A stretch of 64,000 bases of DNA. Origin: Seriola aureovittata. Taxonomy: Eukaryota; Chordata; Actinopteri; Carangiformes; Carangidae. Under the pieces are notes generated by a model. That model was given only the letters and a program-made list of their open reading frames with translations. It had not been told where the DNA came from and ran no database searches. A program made the position numbers and the translations under genes. Below are positions 12,477-23,740 of this stretch, one piece after another (the stretch's first letter is position 1; each line of letters starts with the position of its first letter). The stretch is from positions 27,986,098 through 28,050,097 of the forward strand of contig NC_079374.1 of NCBI RefSeq assembly GCF_021018895.1, given 5' to 3'.

Positions 12477-13862
12477 TGTTGGGTCTGAGCTCAAACTCAT
12501 GAGCTGGACACCAAATATGTTGGATTTCGGTTGTCTATCAATTTATTGGCTATCATAAATTAAGAAAATATTAATATTAAAAATATGAATATTAAATAAT
12601 AACTTTAAAATTAATTAAATTCCTCGGGGCACCAGACTAAACTAATAGGCAAAATAGCCAATATGGTTTTAGTCTCGATTTATTACCATTAATCTGGAAC
12701 TCTGATTAACCATTATCTTACTAACTATAACCAAATTACCATATCAACAGTAAGTTACAGTTGAATGATTGGAATTCTACCAAGTAGAGGTTGGCAATAT
12801 TCACGCTTGTGCAACATTAAACACACCAGTAGTTATACTTAAAGACATTTATTTACAATGGAGTAAAACACATCTAATCTAGTATATACAGGTGTGTGTA
12901 TCTGAAACTACTCAAATGGCCGCTGAGACCACCTAGTGTGTGTGAGAGGGAAGGTGTGAGTTTCTTTGTTAGACTAGCCCATGTCATCTACAGGTAGCAG
13001 GTTAGAGGGGGAAGGTTAGCTTCATGCAGGTTCTAGGACTGAGACGTACTGCTATGTGTGTGAACATACGAGTACTCCATTAACTGTATGACTGACCACG
13101 ACCTAAGCAAACATTACAACAACAAGGCATCAATCAACAAGTACATTAACAAAGTTAAGACTTCTGCTGCTTAGCTATGCTGTGCTGTGCTGTGCTGTGC
13201 TGTGCTGTGCTGGGAAAGGTTGGGCCCAGTCCGTTAACGTTACCCAGTCCTTGGAACAAGCAAAGAGGTCCTTTCCAGTGTTGGTGTAAAGTCCAGTGAG
13301 TTGGGAGGCTTCCTGGTGGAGTAAAGTCCTGTCTGGCTGTGTTGCTTGCTGTTATCTCCTTTGTTCTCCTCACAGAGTTAGCTGTTCCATGCTAACTCTG
13401 CTACGACTCCTGTTGTTTGGAAAATCACCTGGCCTTGTGTTGTAGCTGCTGATTCTGAAGAGGATTTGGTTCACTCACAGTTAATCCGAAGCAGGTCGCT
13501 GTTGTGGAGGAGAAGAGTGTTTGCAGGCTGCTGTGAGCAGCGAGAGAGCTAGTTTCTCAGGTAGCAGAGCTGACCTGGGCTGGGGCCTTGTTGCCCTTTG
13601 AAGAACCGAGAGGAGAGAGCTGGAGCTGCTCTCCAGAGCAAGCTAAGAAGGGAAGAGAGAGAGAAGAGGGCCAGAGGACTGGTTTTGTTTGGTGACACCC
13701 TTGGGGGTCACATGTCACACGCTGAACCACACTGGCCGTCCAGTAAGGTCCGTGGGGGGAAGGGTCGTCCCCAGGTGTGAACTGTGAGGAACTGTGGGGT
13801 GTGAGTTCCTTTGTCCAGTGGAGCAAAGAAACATCTGGTATCTTGAATGATGAGTCCCAACA
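12477..13862 (-). mobile_element. Solo LTR (retrovirus/LTR-retrotransposon type) with target duplication
   Basis: A 1386-bp segment starts TGTTGGG and ends CCCAACA, a perfect 7-bp terminal inverted repeat, and is flanked by a 4-bp direct duplication CAAG (12473-12476 and 13863-13866). Removing it rejoins the LINE endonuclease reading with only a small frameshift. A reverse-strand AATAAA within 'gtaaataaatg' near 12848 suggests minus-strand transcription. It contains a short (TGTGC)n run at 13181-13213. No internal coding region remains, so it is a solo LTR; the parent family is not identified. Confidence 0.7.
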
Positions 13863-14165
13863 CAAGTGTAAATGTTGTGTGGTTGATTGAAGCACTGATG
13901 ATAATGAACTTTCCGTCTGGATCAATAATGGATGTATTATGGATCAATTAAATGTTTTTATTTATTAAAATTGAAACTCCTCTTTGTTTACTTTTGTATG
14001 TAGATGATAATATTTTGTGAAATTGTTTAAATTTGAGATGCTGTTGTTCTGAGTTTGTTAAGTGTGTCTCTTGTAAGACGCCTTTAATTTTATGAACTGA
14101 AACCTTGGTGGTTTCTAACTATATCAACTATTTCAATTAGGACAGACTAATAAGAGGAACTATAG
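13863..14165 (-). mobile_element. L1/Tx1-type LINE endonuclease, 5' part
   Basis: The reverse frame contains LQETHLTNSEQQHLKF, HKILSSTY, KQRGVSILINKN and DPDGKFIIIS, the order seen in apurinic-type endonucleases of L1/Tx1 LINEs. It is the upstream partner of 10540-12476, separated by the solo LTR. Confidence 0.65.
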
Positions 14166-14690
14166 AGTATGAAAATTTAAGTAAAATGAAATATATTATG
14201 AACAGAAGGAGTAGACTTTGGCATTTAGACCCGGCAGGAAGTGGATCACCAAGGACACTATCCGTATAGATTTAAAGTCCTTCCAATAAGCTTCATGAGG
14301 GAAACTTCTGATTGGATGGTTTGATTAGAGATGGTCTGGTGTCCATAGTTGAGGTGGAGAAGGGGTGGAAGTGACCCAACAAATTCTTCACGCTGCTGAA
14401 ATGACAGCTGAATGACAGCACAGAGAGAGACAATTTTAAAGTTCGACAGCTTACAGGTGATTGGCTGAAGGCCACCATGTAAGTTGTGATTGGGTGAAGA
14501 TGTGAATTAGCAGGTATAACTTATACATAGTGGGGAACAGTGCTTTTGACTGCTTCTTGACTTGGTGGATCTATAAAATGACTTAATGTTACACATCTAT
14601 TTGAGGTATTAAATAAGTGAATCTAGCCTACTACATAACAGGAAACGCAAAAAAAAAAAAAAATGGAACAATTCAGATGCCTAAAAAATC
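14166..14690. other. Non-coding sequence between LINE remnants
   Basis: No coding similarity was recognised. It could be 5' sequence of one of the two flanking LINEs. Confidence 0.35.
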
Positions 14691-14699
14691 AAAAAAGGA

Positions 14700-16770
14700 A
14701 ACTTCCATTGTCTCATCTGTTACACCTGAGAGACCCAGTATGGACACGGAAGGTGTGCAGTTTGGCAATAAACCAGAATTTGCTGCATGAAACTGCTCGA
14801 TTATAAGAGGCGAGATAAATGAAGCAGTCAACAAATTGCAGCCTCAGCTGGAACGAAATGAGTGCAAAGATAAACTGGTGGATATCAAACAGGCACTCTC
14901 TGGCACACAAGAAAGAATGAATGCAGTTGAGAAAGTCTGCAAGAAAAAACTGAAAGGCTGGAAAACTTCAGCAGCAGATTTTACATCATAGTTTTTGGTC
15001 TAGATAAAGATGTGGAAAAGGGACATTAAAGTGAAAATCTTCCCAGATTTAACAGTGGAGATGGCCAAAAGAGCACAGTTCAAGGATCCCAGGATGAAAT
15101 TACATCAGGCAGAAATAAAACATGGTCTGATCCATCCAGCAACACTCATCATAACTTTTAATGGAGAGACAAAATATTTCCAGGATCACAGAACAGCAGA
15201 GACAGTCTTCAATCAAGCAATTGAGCCTGCACTGTCAGTCGGGTAAAGACAGGTGAAAAGATTTGCAATAATAGAAATAATGAGGTCAAAGGACATAAAA
15301 TGAAAATGACTGCATGTGAAAATCAACTGAACAGAGCTAAATATGTCAGATAGATAGATAGGAGAGTTGATAATATGAACTGGAAATTGAGTTTAAAATT
15401 AGAAAAGAATTAGTTAGACATGTTGAAGGATAAATTTAGAAAACTAAAATTTGTTAAATTGTAATGTATTTCATATAATATCATGTGTTTTATGAAAGTT
15501 AAGTAATACAAAGACAGATACCTAACTTTATTTTGTTTTAGTTTTGAGTTATATGAATTAAAATGAGTTAATTGTTTGTGTATTTGAAAATGGTAAAGCG
15601 GACTATAACTTAGTGTAGGTTATTTTACAATGTTGATAGGCTACCTGATTATCTAATTTTTGTTAGATTACAATTAAAGAATACAATATTAAAGACTATT
15701 CAGTTTATGGTTATTTACAGCAGCCTTAGTTTTACAAAATTAAAAATGCAAAAGGGAGTTCAGGTCACTTATGATTGCAATCAAGATAACTAAGGTGGTA
15801 ATACAACAAACTATGTGTGCATTTGTGTGTTTGAGTGTGTGTATATGTTTAAATACAGTTGTTAACTGTTGTAGGTGTTATATTGAGTTCATCAAAATGA
15901 AATATAAAAATCTTTGTTAAATGTCTCAAAAATTGTCCATATAAAAATACGCAGTATGAGGAATAAATTAACTGAAGAAACAGAGATACTATCATCAAAT
16001 AATTTACACATATTGGCAGTATCTGAGACTCATTTAGATTCCATATTTGAGGAACCTGTCAAAGTTACACAGGATCTCATGTCATCACACAAAGAAGTAC
16101 TGTGGCTACAAGTTTGTTTGAAACATCTTAAACCAATATTAATAGGATGTTGTGACAGACCACCGAGTGCTTATAGTTGGTGTTTAGACAAAATTTGTGA
16201 GATGTTGGATCATGCGAGTAGTACTACTTATGAAATGTATTTTGTGGGTGATTTAAATATAGACTGGAATTCTCCTTGCTGTCCGATTTAAAAAAAAAAA
16301 AAAAAGTGTATCTGCAGCCTGTGGACTATCAAATGTTATTAATAAACCACTCAAGTAGTTACTTGTATTGATCATATCTTTATTAACACACCAGAGCTTT
16401 TCTCTAACTCCATATCTGTGCCAATAGGCTGTAGTGACTATTATCTCATTGTGAAAGTAAGGAAAACAAAAGTCCCTAAGCCTGGTCCTGAAGTAATAAG
16501 GAAAAGGTCCTTTCTGAATTGTTGATAAATTGAATAAGAAGAAAAATAAATTGTATTATGAATATAGAATAAATATCATTAAAAAGGATGGTTAACAATT
16601 ATGGAATACTTTCAATTATTTATTAAAAGGAAATACTAAGCCTACCCCATCTTGCCTTCTTACTTCTTCTGGAGGGGAATTTCTAACTAAACCAGAGGAT
16701 GTAGCAAATTATTTAAATAATTATTTTAAATAAAGACAGACTAGTTAAAATATATATTATATAGATAAAT
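14700..16770 (+). mobile_element. LINE remnant with ORF1-like and endonuclease parts
   Basis: 15010-15246 encodes a fragment like the C-terminal domain of L1-type ORF1 RNA-binding protein (VKIFPDLTVEMAKRAQFKD, then IKHGLIHPATLIITF). 15914-16291 encodes an AP-endonuclease-like part: IRSMRNKL, ILAVSETHLDS, ILIGCCDRPPSAYSW and VGDLNIDW, where the SETHLD and GDLN blocks carry catalytic residues. The following sequence to about 16770 is the same kind of protein with several stops. The ORF1 and endonuclease pieces may come from one element or two. Confidence 0.6.
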
Positions 16771-16815
16771 AAATCATAATGCAGGGCAAAGAATGTACAT
16801 TTGAATTCAAGAAAG

Positions 16816-17100
16816 TCAGTGTTGCTTAAGTTTCTTTAACTTACACAAAGAGTAATAATAGACTGTCTTTTTAGCTGCAGGTGTCATGTCAACAGTTTTA
16901 CAGGCATCTCTTTTGCACTGGTGGTTTATGGGAAAATGCTTCTTGGGCTGCAGGGGAGTTATTTTTACTGCAATACTGTGAGCTGCAAGGCTGAGTAGCT
17001 GCGCCGTGTCAAGGGCTGCAGTCAAAAAGTATTTTTTGCTTAGGAAGGTTCCCTGATCATTGCTGGTCGAATTCTCTAAAAATGAGGAAACGAGCTTCAA
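16816..17100 (-). other. Unrecognised 94-codon ORF
   Basis: Methionine-started reverse-strand frame of 94 residues, Lys-rich near its C-terminus (KLKKLKQH), with a short TLQPKKHF-like stretch. I do not recognise a family. It abuts LINE debris, so chance or transposon origin is likely. Confidence 0.2.
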
Positions 17101-17748
17101 TCCTTCCTATCTTATATCCTTTAAACACTGGACCTTCCTTTACGAAAGGAAAGGAGAAAATGGCATCCCATAATTCCTTGTCACTGCAACATTTAAAGCG
17201 ACGCAGTATGTACTTTCACCACAGCAGACCAACATAAATGTAAATGTGTCTGTGACTGGATGCAGAACTGATGGAAATCCTTGTCTGATCGACTGAAGCC
17301 CAAATCCATAAATATAGATCTCTTCTCTTTCTAATTTCTCTTTCTAGTTCTAGTCTACAATATCATTATCATAACAAAATACTATATACTATACTTTACA
17401 AATGTATAGAAATGTCAAAAGCATCTATGCCAGGAAGCTATAAACTTATGTCTGAATATAATTGCTTCTGATCTCTTGCTCAGTTCCTTGTGTCTATTTA
17501 ATTATTATTTTACCGACTCATGACTTTCATGTCATCTTATTTCAACATTTCATTGTATACTCCGTTTTGTGGTTGAAGGAAGATTTATCCTCCATGTGTT
17601 ATAAATAAAGTTAGTTAAAAAAAATAGCTTTTATTATAAGTGCAGTCGGATTCTGTGCACACCACGATTGTCTTTTCCTGAGCCCTCATGAATTCTCCTT
17701 CACATCTTTCCTTGACCTCATGACGTTTTCCATCAAGTTCGAGGAGAA

Positions 17749-18153
17749 GTGCTTAGGAAAGGAGATTATTTTGACATTTCGACTGCATCCTGGGTTTCCG
17801 ATATATCCATGGCTTTCGCTCTGCTGAAAAGAGGGAACCTCCTGTCTGACACTCTTCTTCTATGCTACACAGGAAGTACAATTACTAAACTACATGCAAT
17901 ACTAGAAACAGCCACTGGAAAATTCGATTCTCCATGGAAAAAAGTTCAACAAATAAAGTCTTACAACCTGCAACAGGACAATGTGAACCTGTTGAATTCA
18001 GTGACAGTGTCGATCTCACATTTGCCCCTGCACTCAGTAGGACTGCTAATTGACACTGCTCTGTTTGAGAATGCAGGTTTGTTAGCTTGTGAAAGCATCA
18101 GTATGCTGATCCTGACCGCAGGAAGCATTGGCATGCAGAGACTGGCAGAGTAA
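17749..18153 (+). other. Unrecognised 134-codon ORF, possibly repeat-derived
   Basis: The longest unexplained forward frame in the left half: 134 residues from ATG, mixed hydrophobic and polar, with no signal peptide, zinc finger or transposase motif visible. An overlapping reverse-strand frame of 134 codons (17961-18365) exists too. About 150 bp upstream, near 17600, an AATAAA followed by an A-run (ataaataaagttagttaaaaaaa) resembles the 3' end of a retrocopy. The L2-type LINE starts 250 bp downstream. It could be a retroposed exon, a transposon-captured fragment, or chance. Confidence 0.25.
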
Positions 18154-18404
18154 ACCAGGTTTAATCGGTAAAATGTGAGCCGCGAGTCAAGAGGGAGGAG
18201 ACAGCACCTGACGCAGGGACAGGGTGGCATCGGACTGATATTCCTGTTATTCTGAGAGGGGACGGTGGATACTGTCAGTGTGTTTGAGGCAGATCTGATC
18301 AATAGAGAGAAAAGTAAGCAAAAGGTCAAATACATCACACCGCAGGTAAAATACATCACACACATTACACCACAGGTAAAATACTGTCACATATCTCATG
18401 TTAA

Positions 18405-19141
18405 CTTTCATGCTGATGCTAACTCCAAGACCAAGGAGATGGTCATATACTTTCGGAGGTCTAGGCCCTCCCTTCAGCCAGTCAACCAGCACACTTATGA
18501 ATACCTAGGTGTGCACCTGGACAGTAAACTGGACTAGTCCCTGAACACAGATGCCATCTGCCGGAAGGGGCAGAGCCAGCTGTTTTCCCTCAGGAAGCTC
18601 AGGTCGTTTGATGTCTGCAGTGAAATGCTGCACATGTTTTATCAGTCAGTGGTGGCCAGTGAACTCTTTTATGCTGCAGTCTGCTGGGACAGCAGCATGT
18701 CCAACATGAACACAAGGAGACTGGACAAGCTGGTCAAAAAGGCTGGGTCTGTGCTTGGCAGGAGTCTGGACTCACTCAGGACTGTTGTGGAAAGACACAT
18801 GCAATTTAAGATGGAGGCCATCTTAGACAATACCAACCATCCTCTCCACAACATTCTGGCAGGACAGAGAAGCAGCTACAGCTGCAGCAAACATCTCATT
18901 CACTGCACTGCAGAACAGAGAGGTTCAGGAGATCCTTTGTTCCAACTGCCATCAGGCTCTACAACACCTCAGCCGAAGGAAGTGGACTAATCTAATTATT
19001 ATTGTTTATTTATTATTAAGTGTTTTTATTATTATCAACAATGAGCTAATGGACACATGAATTTCCCTTAGGGGATAACTTAAGTATCTATCTATCTATC
19101 TATTGATCTATATATCAATCTATTTATCTATCTATCTATCT
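18405..19141 (+). mobile_element. L2-type LINE 3' end, copy A
   Basis: C-terminal RT-LINE protein: TKEMVIYFRRSRPS, YEYLGVHLDSKLD, LRKLRSFDVCSEML and FYQSVVASELFYAAVCW, ending near SLDSLRTVVE. An in-frame TAG sits at about 18535. The 3' end has the typical 'aatttcccttaggggat' box followed by (ATCT)n at 19084-19141. It is a 5'-truncated dead copy. Confidence 0.8.
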
Positions 19142-19480
19142 TCACACTCATTTAGACTTTTAAGCTGGTGTAGAATTACATCATGTGGATCAACAGAAAT
19201 ACAATTGAGAATCAACCAAAGTCAGTGTGTATGGAAGAAGCAGAAACAATAATATGTGTAAGGGTGATAACAGAACAGAAAAAGAAATATTTTGTAGCCC
19301 TGAAACAGGCGTCTATGAATTTGTTGAAAGTTTCCTGAGCAGGTGGAGTACTGACACTGTGATCACTGTGATTAAGATCAGTGGAGTGGTTTGTAAAAGA
19401 TGAGAGTGGGTAAGTGAGAGAGAGTGAGGGTGACTCTGGTGTGGTGTCAGTGGGTGTTTAAAAATAAACTGGTCCTGAGG
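19142..19480. other. Non-coding sequence, nothing recognised
   Basis: Unremarkable sequence following the LINE tail. Confidence 0.4.
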
Positions 19481-19496
19481 CCTACAGACGAGTGTC

Positions 19497-20310
19497 GTGG
19501 GCTCAGCTGTAGAGCTCTGGGGACAAAATGCCTTTAACTGTGACAGGCCTCTCCAACAACAACAGACCAGCTGCAATCACCATCTCTCACATGAACGTTA
19601 CAATCCATCACCAAATTGTCAACAAAGTCAGTCTGACACAAGCCTGGGTCCCTCGACTTTTCCACAGATAAGTGAACAGGCTGTCCAGAGCTTGATCCCG
19701 GACCACCCAGGTCTACTTGAAAGGGACAGACCTTCATCCACCATAACATTTGGTCTGGCAGATGCTCCGCCCATTTGTCCAATACCTCTCATGCTGCAGA
19801 GCCAGGTATGTCTAGATTGCGGTATACTAGAGGTGGGTTCATTTCTGGATCAGTACAGCAGAGAATCACAGACCCAAGCTTGCCTCGTATAGGATTTTTT
19901 GTTATCAGTCCAGGACATGGCAAACCTTGTCAGCTCTGAGGTCACCCACATATCATTCTCAGTTGATAGTCTGCCTCTCCTCTCAGATGGGGATGAAGAC
20001 CAGGACAAATTTCCAGGTTCATTCCTCCTCATCATCACATTATTGTTCTTTATCAGTTGTCTCATGGTCTGGATCATATTATGTGTTGTATTCCACTTCT
20101 TCCTCTAATGCATGTTACTGTCAGTGTCATCCTGTCCTCTCTCCTCCTCGTCAGTGTCAGGATCAGAGATCTGGTCTAGAGCCTCATGCAGAGTCAGTTG
20201 TTCGGTGAATGTGTCACAGAGTGAAATGTGGGCAATGCCCAAAGGAAGCTTTGTATACCAGAGCTGCAAGACAGATAAAAAAACAGAAACAGAATGTGTC
20301 AGTGTTGTCA
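19497..20310 (+). other. Unrecognised overlapping ORFs
   Basis: 19497-19892 (131 codons) is Gln/Ser/Pro-rich. 19899-20108 (69 codons) ends in a strongly hydrophobic stretch (FLLIITLLFFISCLMVWIIL) that would form a transmembrane helix if translated. Between the two lies a stop at 19890 and no good splice signal was found. I cannot assign a family; chance frames or a decayed gene or transposon are all possible. Confidence 0.2.
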
Positions 20311-20477
20311 CTTACTTTGAGCATGACAATATTCCCATAAAATATAAGTTTATTTTATCATTATGATTTATAATGTATTATGTTATAATTTATTATCATG
20401 TTGTCAGGAAGGTGTGGTGTATATGGGGGATTTTCAGGAAACACAAAAGGGTGTGAGGTCTCTCTCTCTTCTCTTAC

Positions 20478-20995
20478 ACTTATAAATACCTAGGTGTGCG
20501 CCTGGCTCAGGTGATGTCTGCAGTGAAATGCTGCACATGTTTTATCAGTCAGTGGTGGCTAGTGTACTTTTTTATGCTGCAGTGTGGGGCAACAGCATGT
20601 CCAACATGAACACAAAAAGACTGGACAAACTGGTCAAAAAGGTTGGGTCTGTGCTTGGCAGGAGTCTGGACTCACTCAGGACTGTTGTGGAGAGATGCAT
20701 GCAATGTAAGATGGAGGCCATCTTTGACAATACCAACCATCCTCTCCACAACATTCTGGCAGGACAGAGAAGCAGCTACAGCAGCAAACATCTCATCTCA
20801 CTGCGCTGCAGGACAGAGTGGTTAAGGAGATCCTTTGTTCCCACTGCGATCAGGCTGTAGAACACCTCAGCCAAAGCAAGTGGACTAATCTAATTATTAT
20901 TGTTTATTGTTTATTATTAATTGTTGTTATTATTATTATTATTATTGCTGTTGAGCCATTGGACAATAGAAATTTCCCTTAGGGGATAAATAAAG

Positions 20996-21080
<85 letters not shown>
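20478..21080 (+). mobile_element. L2-type LINE 3' end, copy B, with internal deletion
   Basis: Very similar to copy A from 'gatgtctgcagtgaaatgc' onward, but about 100 bp between the 'YLGV' block and 'FDVCSEML' is missing (20500-20520). The tail is a long (ATCT)n run at 20997-21080. Confidence 0.8.
20997..21080 (+). repeat. (ATCT)n microsatellite, about 21 units
   Basis: Pure ATCT run that forms the 3' tail of LINE copy B. Confidence 0.9.
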
Positions 21081-21082
<2 letters not shown>

Positions 21083-21706
21083 AGTTCAGAGACAGAAGCA
21101 AAACATATCGTTCCACAAACACATAATCTCAGTGATTTCACACCAGACTTCTCTAGTCAGCCGGAATCCACTTTGTGTTTGAACGGCTGACAGAGTGGAA
21201 ATGTAATGAAGTATTACTTCAGTATTTCAATTGTCATACAGTTTTGGAGTACTTGTACTTCACCTGAGCATTTCCACTTCATGCTACTTTATACTTCTAT
21301 CAAATTACATTTCACTGGTAAAATATGATTAACATCTAAAACACATAATAATACGGTGACCTTTTGGTGGGACCCCTTTCAGATGGGGACCACTGGAATC
21401 AACTGTACCTAAAGAGTTATTTACACATTGATGCATCAGTATTAATTAGATCATACATCAGTCAAAATTTACTACACATCAAATACTTTTACTTTCAATA
21501 CTTCAAATAGATTTTGCTGATAATACTTATGCACTTTTACTGAAGTAGGAAGTGGGAATTCAGGACTTTAACTTTGTAAAAGTCTGTACAGTCCTGCTAA
21601 TACAAGTCCATTGTTGTCATGGTAACACTGTTGTATTAGTACTTTAGTTTAAGTGAATTACCTGAGTAATCCTATCACCTCCTGAGACATAAACACTGTG
21701 ACTACA

Positions 21707-21782
<76 letters not shown>
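21081..21782 (+). repeat. Repeat IR, left arm (inverted pair with 29741-30362)
   Basis: About 620 bp, starting 'ctttagttcagagacagaag' and running to the TG microsatellite, reappears in reverse orientation at 29750-30362. By eye identity is above roughly 93-95%, with one ~50-bp indel near 21570-21605. The pair includes the adjacent TG/CA microsatellite. No coding potential. Confidence 0.8.
21708..21782 (+). repeat. (TG)n microsatellite
   Basis: About 37 TG units, at the inner edge of the left arm of the inverted pair. Confidence 0.9.
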
Positions 21783-21784
<2 letters not shown>

Positions 21785-21789
21785 ATGCG

Positions 21790-22229
21790 GAAAATTTATG
21801 TTTGAGTTTGGTCATTTCCTGTTTTATTTTGTAGTTATTTTCCTTTTGTGTCTCTTGATGTTTGTCCTGTTTCCATCCTTGTTGACTGTCTGACCCACCC
21901 TAATGTGTTTCACCTGTGTTCAGTCTCTCTTGCCTCCCTTGTGTCTATTAGTCTCTGTGCTTCCCTTTGTCTGTGTCAGTTCGTCTGTTGAAGTTCCTTG
22001 TGTTACCTGTTTAACTCCCCAGTGTTACTTCGTCCTTCTGTTCATGTTCCTGTTCAAGTTCCCTATGTTCCTCGTGCTTCTGGTTCCTGCTCCTGTCCCC
22101 TGTGTTATTCTCCATTTTGGACTTGAGTTATGTAAGTAAGTCACTTTTTGTTATTAAAAGACCTTTTTTTATCTACTCCCTTTCTTTTGTCTGCATTTGG
22201 GTCCAACCTTACCACAAACCATGACACAG
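21790..22229 (+). mobile_element. Ty3/gypsy solo LTR, 5' end lost
   Basis: Same family as 6249 and 7492. It retains the 3' end: an ATTAAA-like 'ttattaaaagacc' polyadenylation region, 'gtctgcatttgggtccaacc' and the terminus CAAACCATGACA, the inverted counterpart of the TGTCATGGTTTG start. The start itself has been replaced by the TG run. Confidence 0.65.
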
Positions 22230-22734
22230 AATTGAAATACAACATCATGGTGTATTTGTGTTTCATACCTCTTGTGTGGAGGACATGATGAAGCTAAGCA
22301 GAATAAACAACATTTTTCACTAAGAATATTTGTGAATCAGCCTAATCAGTTGTGTATTGTCCTATTCTCTGAGGCTGAAGAGATTCCTTCTCCAGTGTCT
22401 TTGTGTTTTTTATGGAAAAATATCCCCCAACCGGGAATCAAACTAGAGACATTGTGGTTATGTGTTTCAAACCTTGAGGGCAGGGATATACTTTCTGTGT
22501 CTATGGAGAGCTGCAGACTTTTTTTCCAGTTTTGTGGATGCACACGTGGTCCCATTCATAGTCCATCTGAGGGTCTGTGTTGGTCTGACCTTCCATTCCA
22601 CCTTATATTTTTGAAAAGAAGTGTGACCAGATGAATACAGACTACCTGGGTTGTGTGTGCATTGTGGCTGACATCACTGACCTGCTGTAGCTCCCATGCA
22701 TGTGTGTGTTAGTTCACACCGGCTGCGTCGCTGC

Positions 22735-23740
22735 TGCAGCTCTATCTCTCTACATAGAGTTTGCAGGTTACAAGAATGTTAAACGATTCCAGTTTGTTCA
22801 TGTTGACTCTATGCACACAAGAGTTAGTCATGGAGTTCCACAAGGTTCTGTGTTTGGACCAATACTTTTCACCTTTTTATATCTGCTTCCTTTAGGTAAT
22901 ATTTTCAGGAAGCAAATTTCCATTGTTGCGCAGACAACACCCAGCTGTACTTAACTATGTAGCCAGGTGAGACTAACCAGTTGGTCAAACTTAAGGCATG
23001 TCTTAAAGACATATAGACCTGGATGACCAGCAATGTTTTACTTAACTCACACAAAACTGAAGTTATTGTACTCTGCCCTAAACAACTCAGAGACACTATC
23101 TGATAATATACTTACCCTGGATGTCATTACCTTGGCCTCCAGTGATACAGTCAGAAGCCTTGGGGTCATTTTGACCAGGACACGTCTTTTGCTTCACACA
23201 TAAAACAAGTCTCTAGGACAGCCTTCTTCCACCTATGCAGCATTATGAAAATTAGAAAAACATCCTGTGTCAAAAGGATACTGAAAAACTAGTCCATGCA
23301 TGTGTTACCTCTAGAGTGGACTACCGTAATTCTTACCTGGCTGTCCCAATAACTCAGTGAAAATCTTCAGCTGATTCAAAATGCTGCAGCATGAGTACAG
23401 ACAGGAACTAGGAAAAGAGATGACATCTCTCCTGTGTTAACTTCATCGGCTCCCTATAAAATCCTCCTCCTCACCTACAAAGACATCAATGGTCAGACAC
23501 CATCTTATCTTAAAGAGCTCATAGCTCCCTATTATCCTGACAGAACACTCCACTCGCTAAATGCAGGGCTACTTGTGGTTCCTAGAGTTCCGAAGACTAG
23601 AAGGGGAGACAGAACCTTCAGCTATCAGGCTCCTCTCCTGTGGAACCAGCTCCCAGTCCGTGTTCAGGAGGCAAACTTCCTCTCTACATGTAAGATACCT
23701 AAGACCTAATAAGGCATTTCTGTTTGGCAGTTGCTTGTTA
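22735..23740 (+). mobile_element. LINE RT and C-terminal fragment (Jockey/L2-like)
   Basis: The forward strand carries [16 protein letters not shown] (RT block before the catalytic YADD), a decayed 'ADDTQLY' equivalent near 22928, then ILLLTYKDINGQTPSYLKELI, AGLLVVPRVPKTRRGDRTFSY and PLLWNQLPVRVQEA. This is the standard C-terminal order of fish elements annotated as mobile element jockey. Stops and frameshifts make it inactive. Confidence 0.75.
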
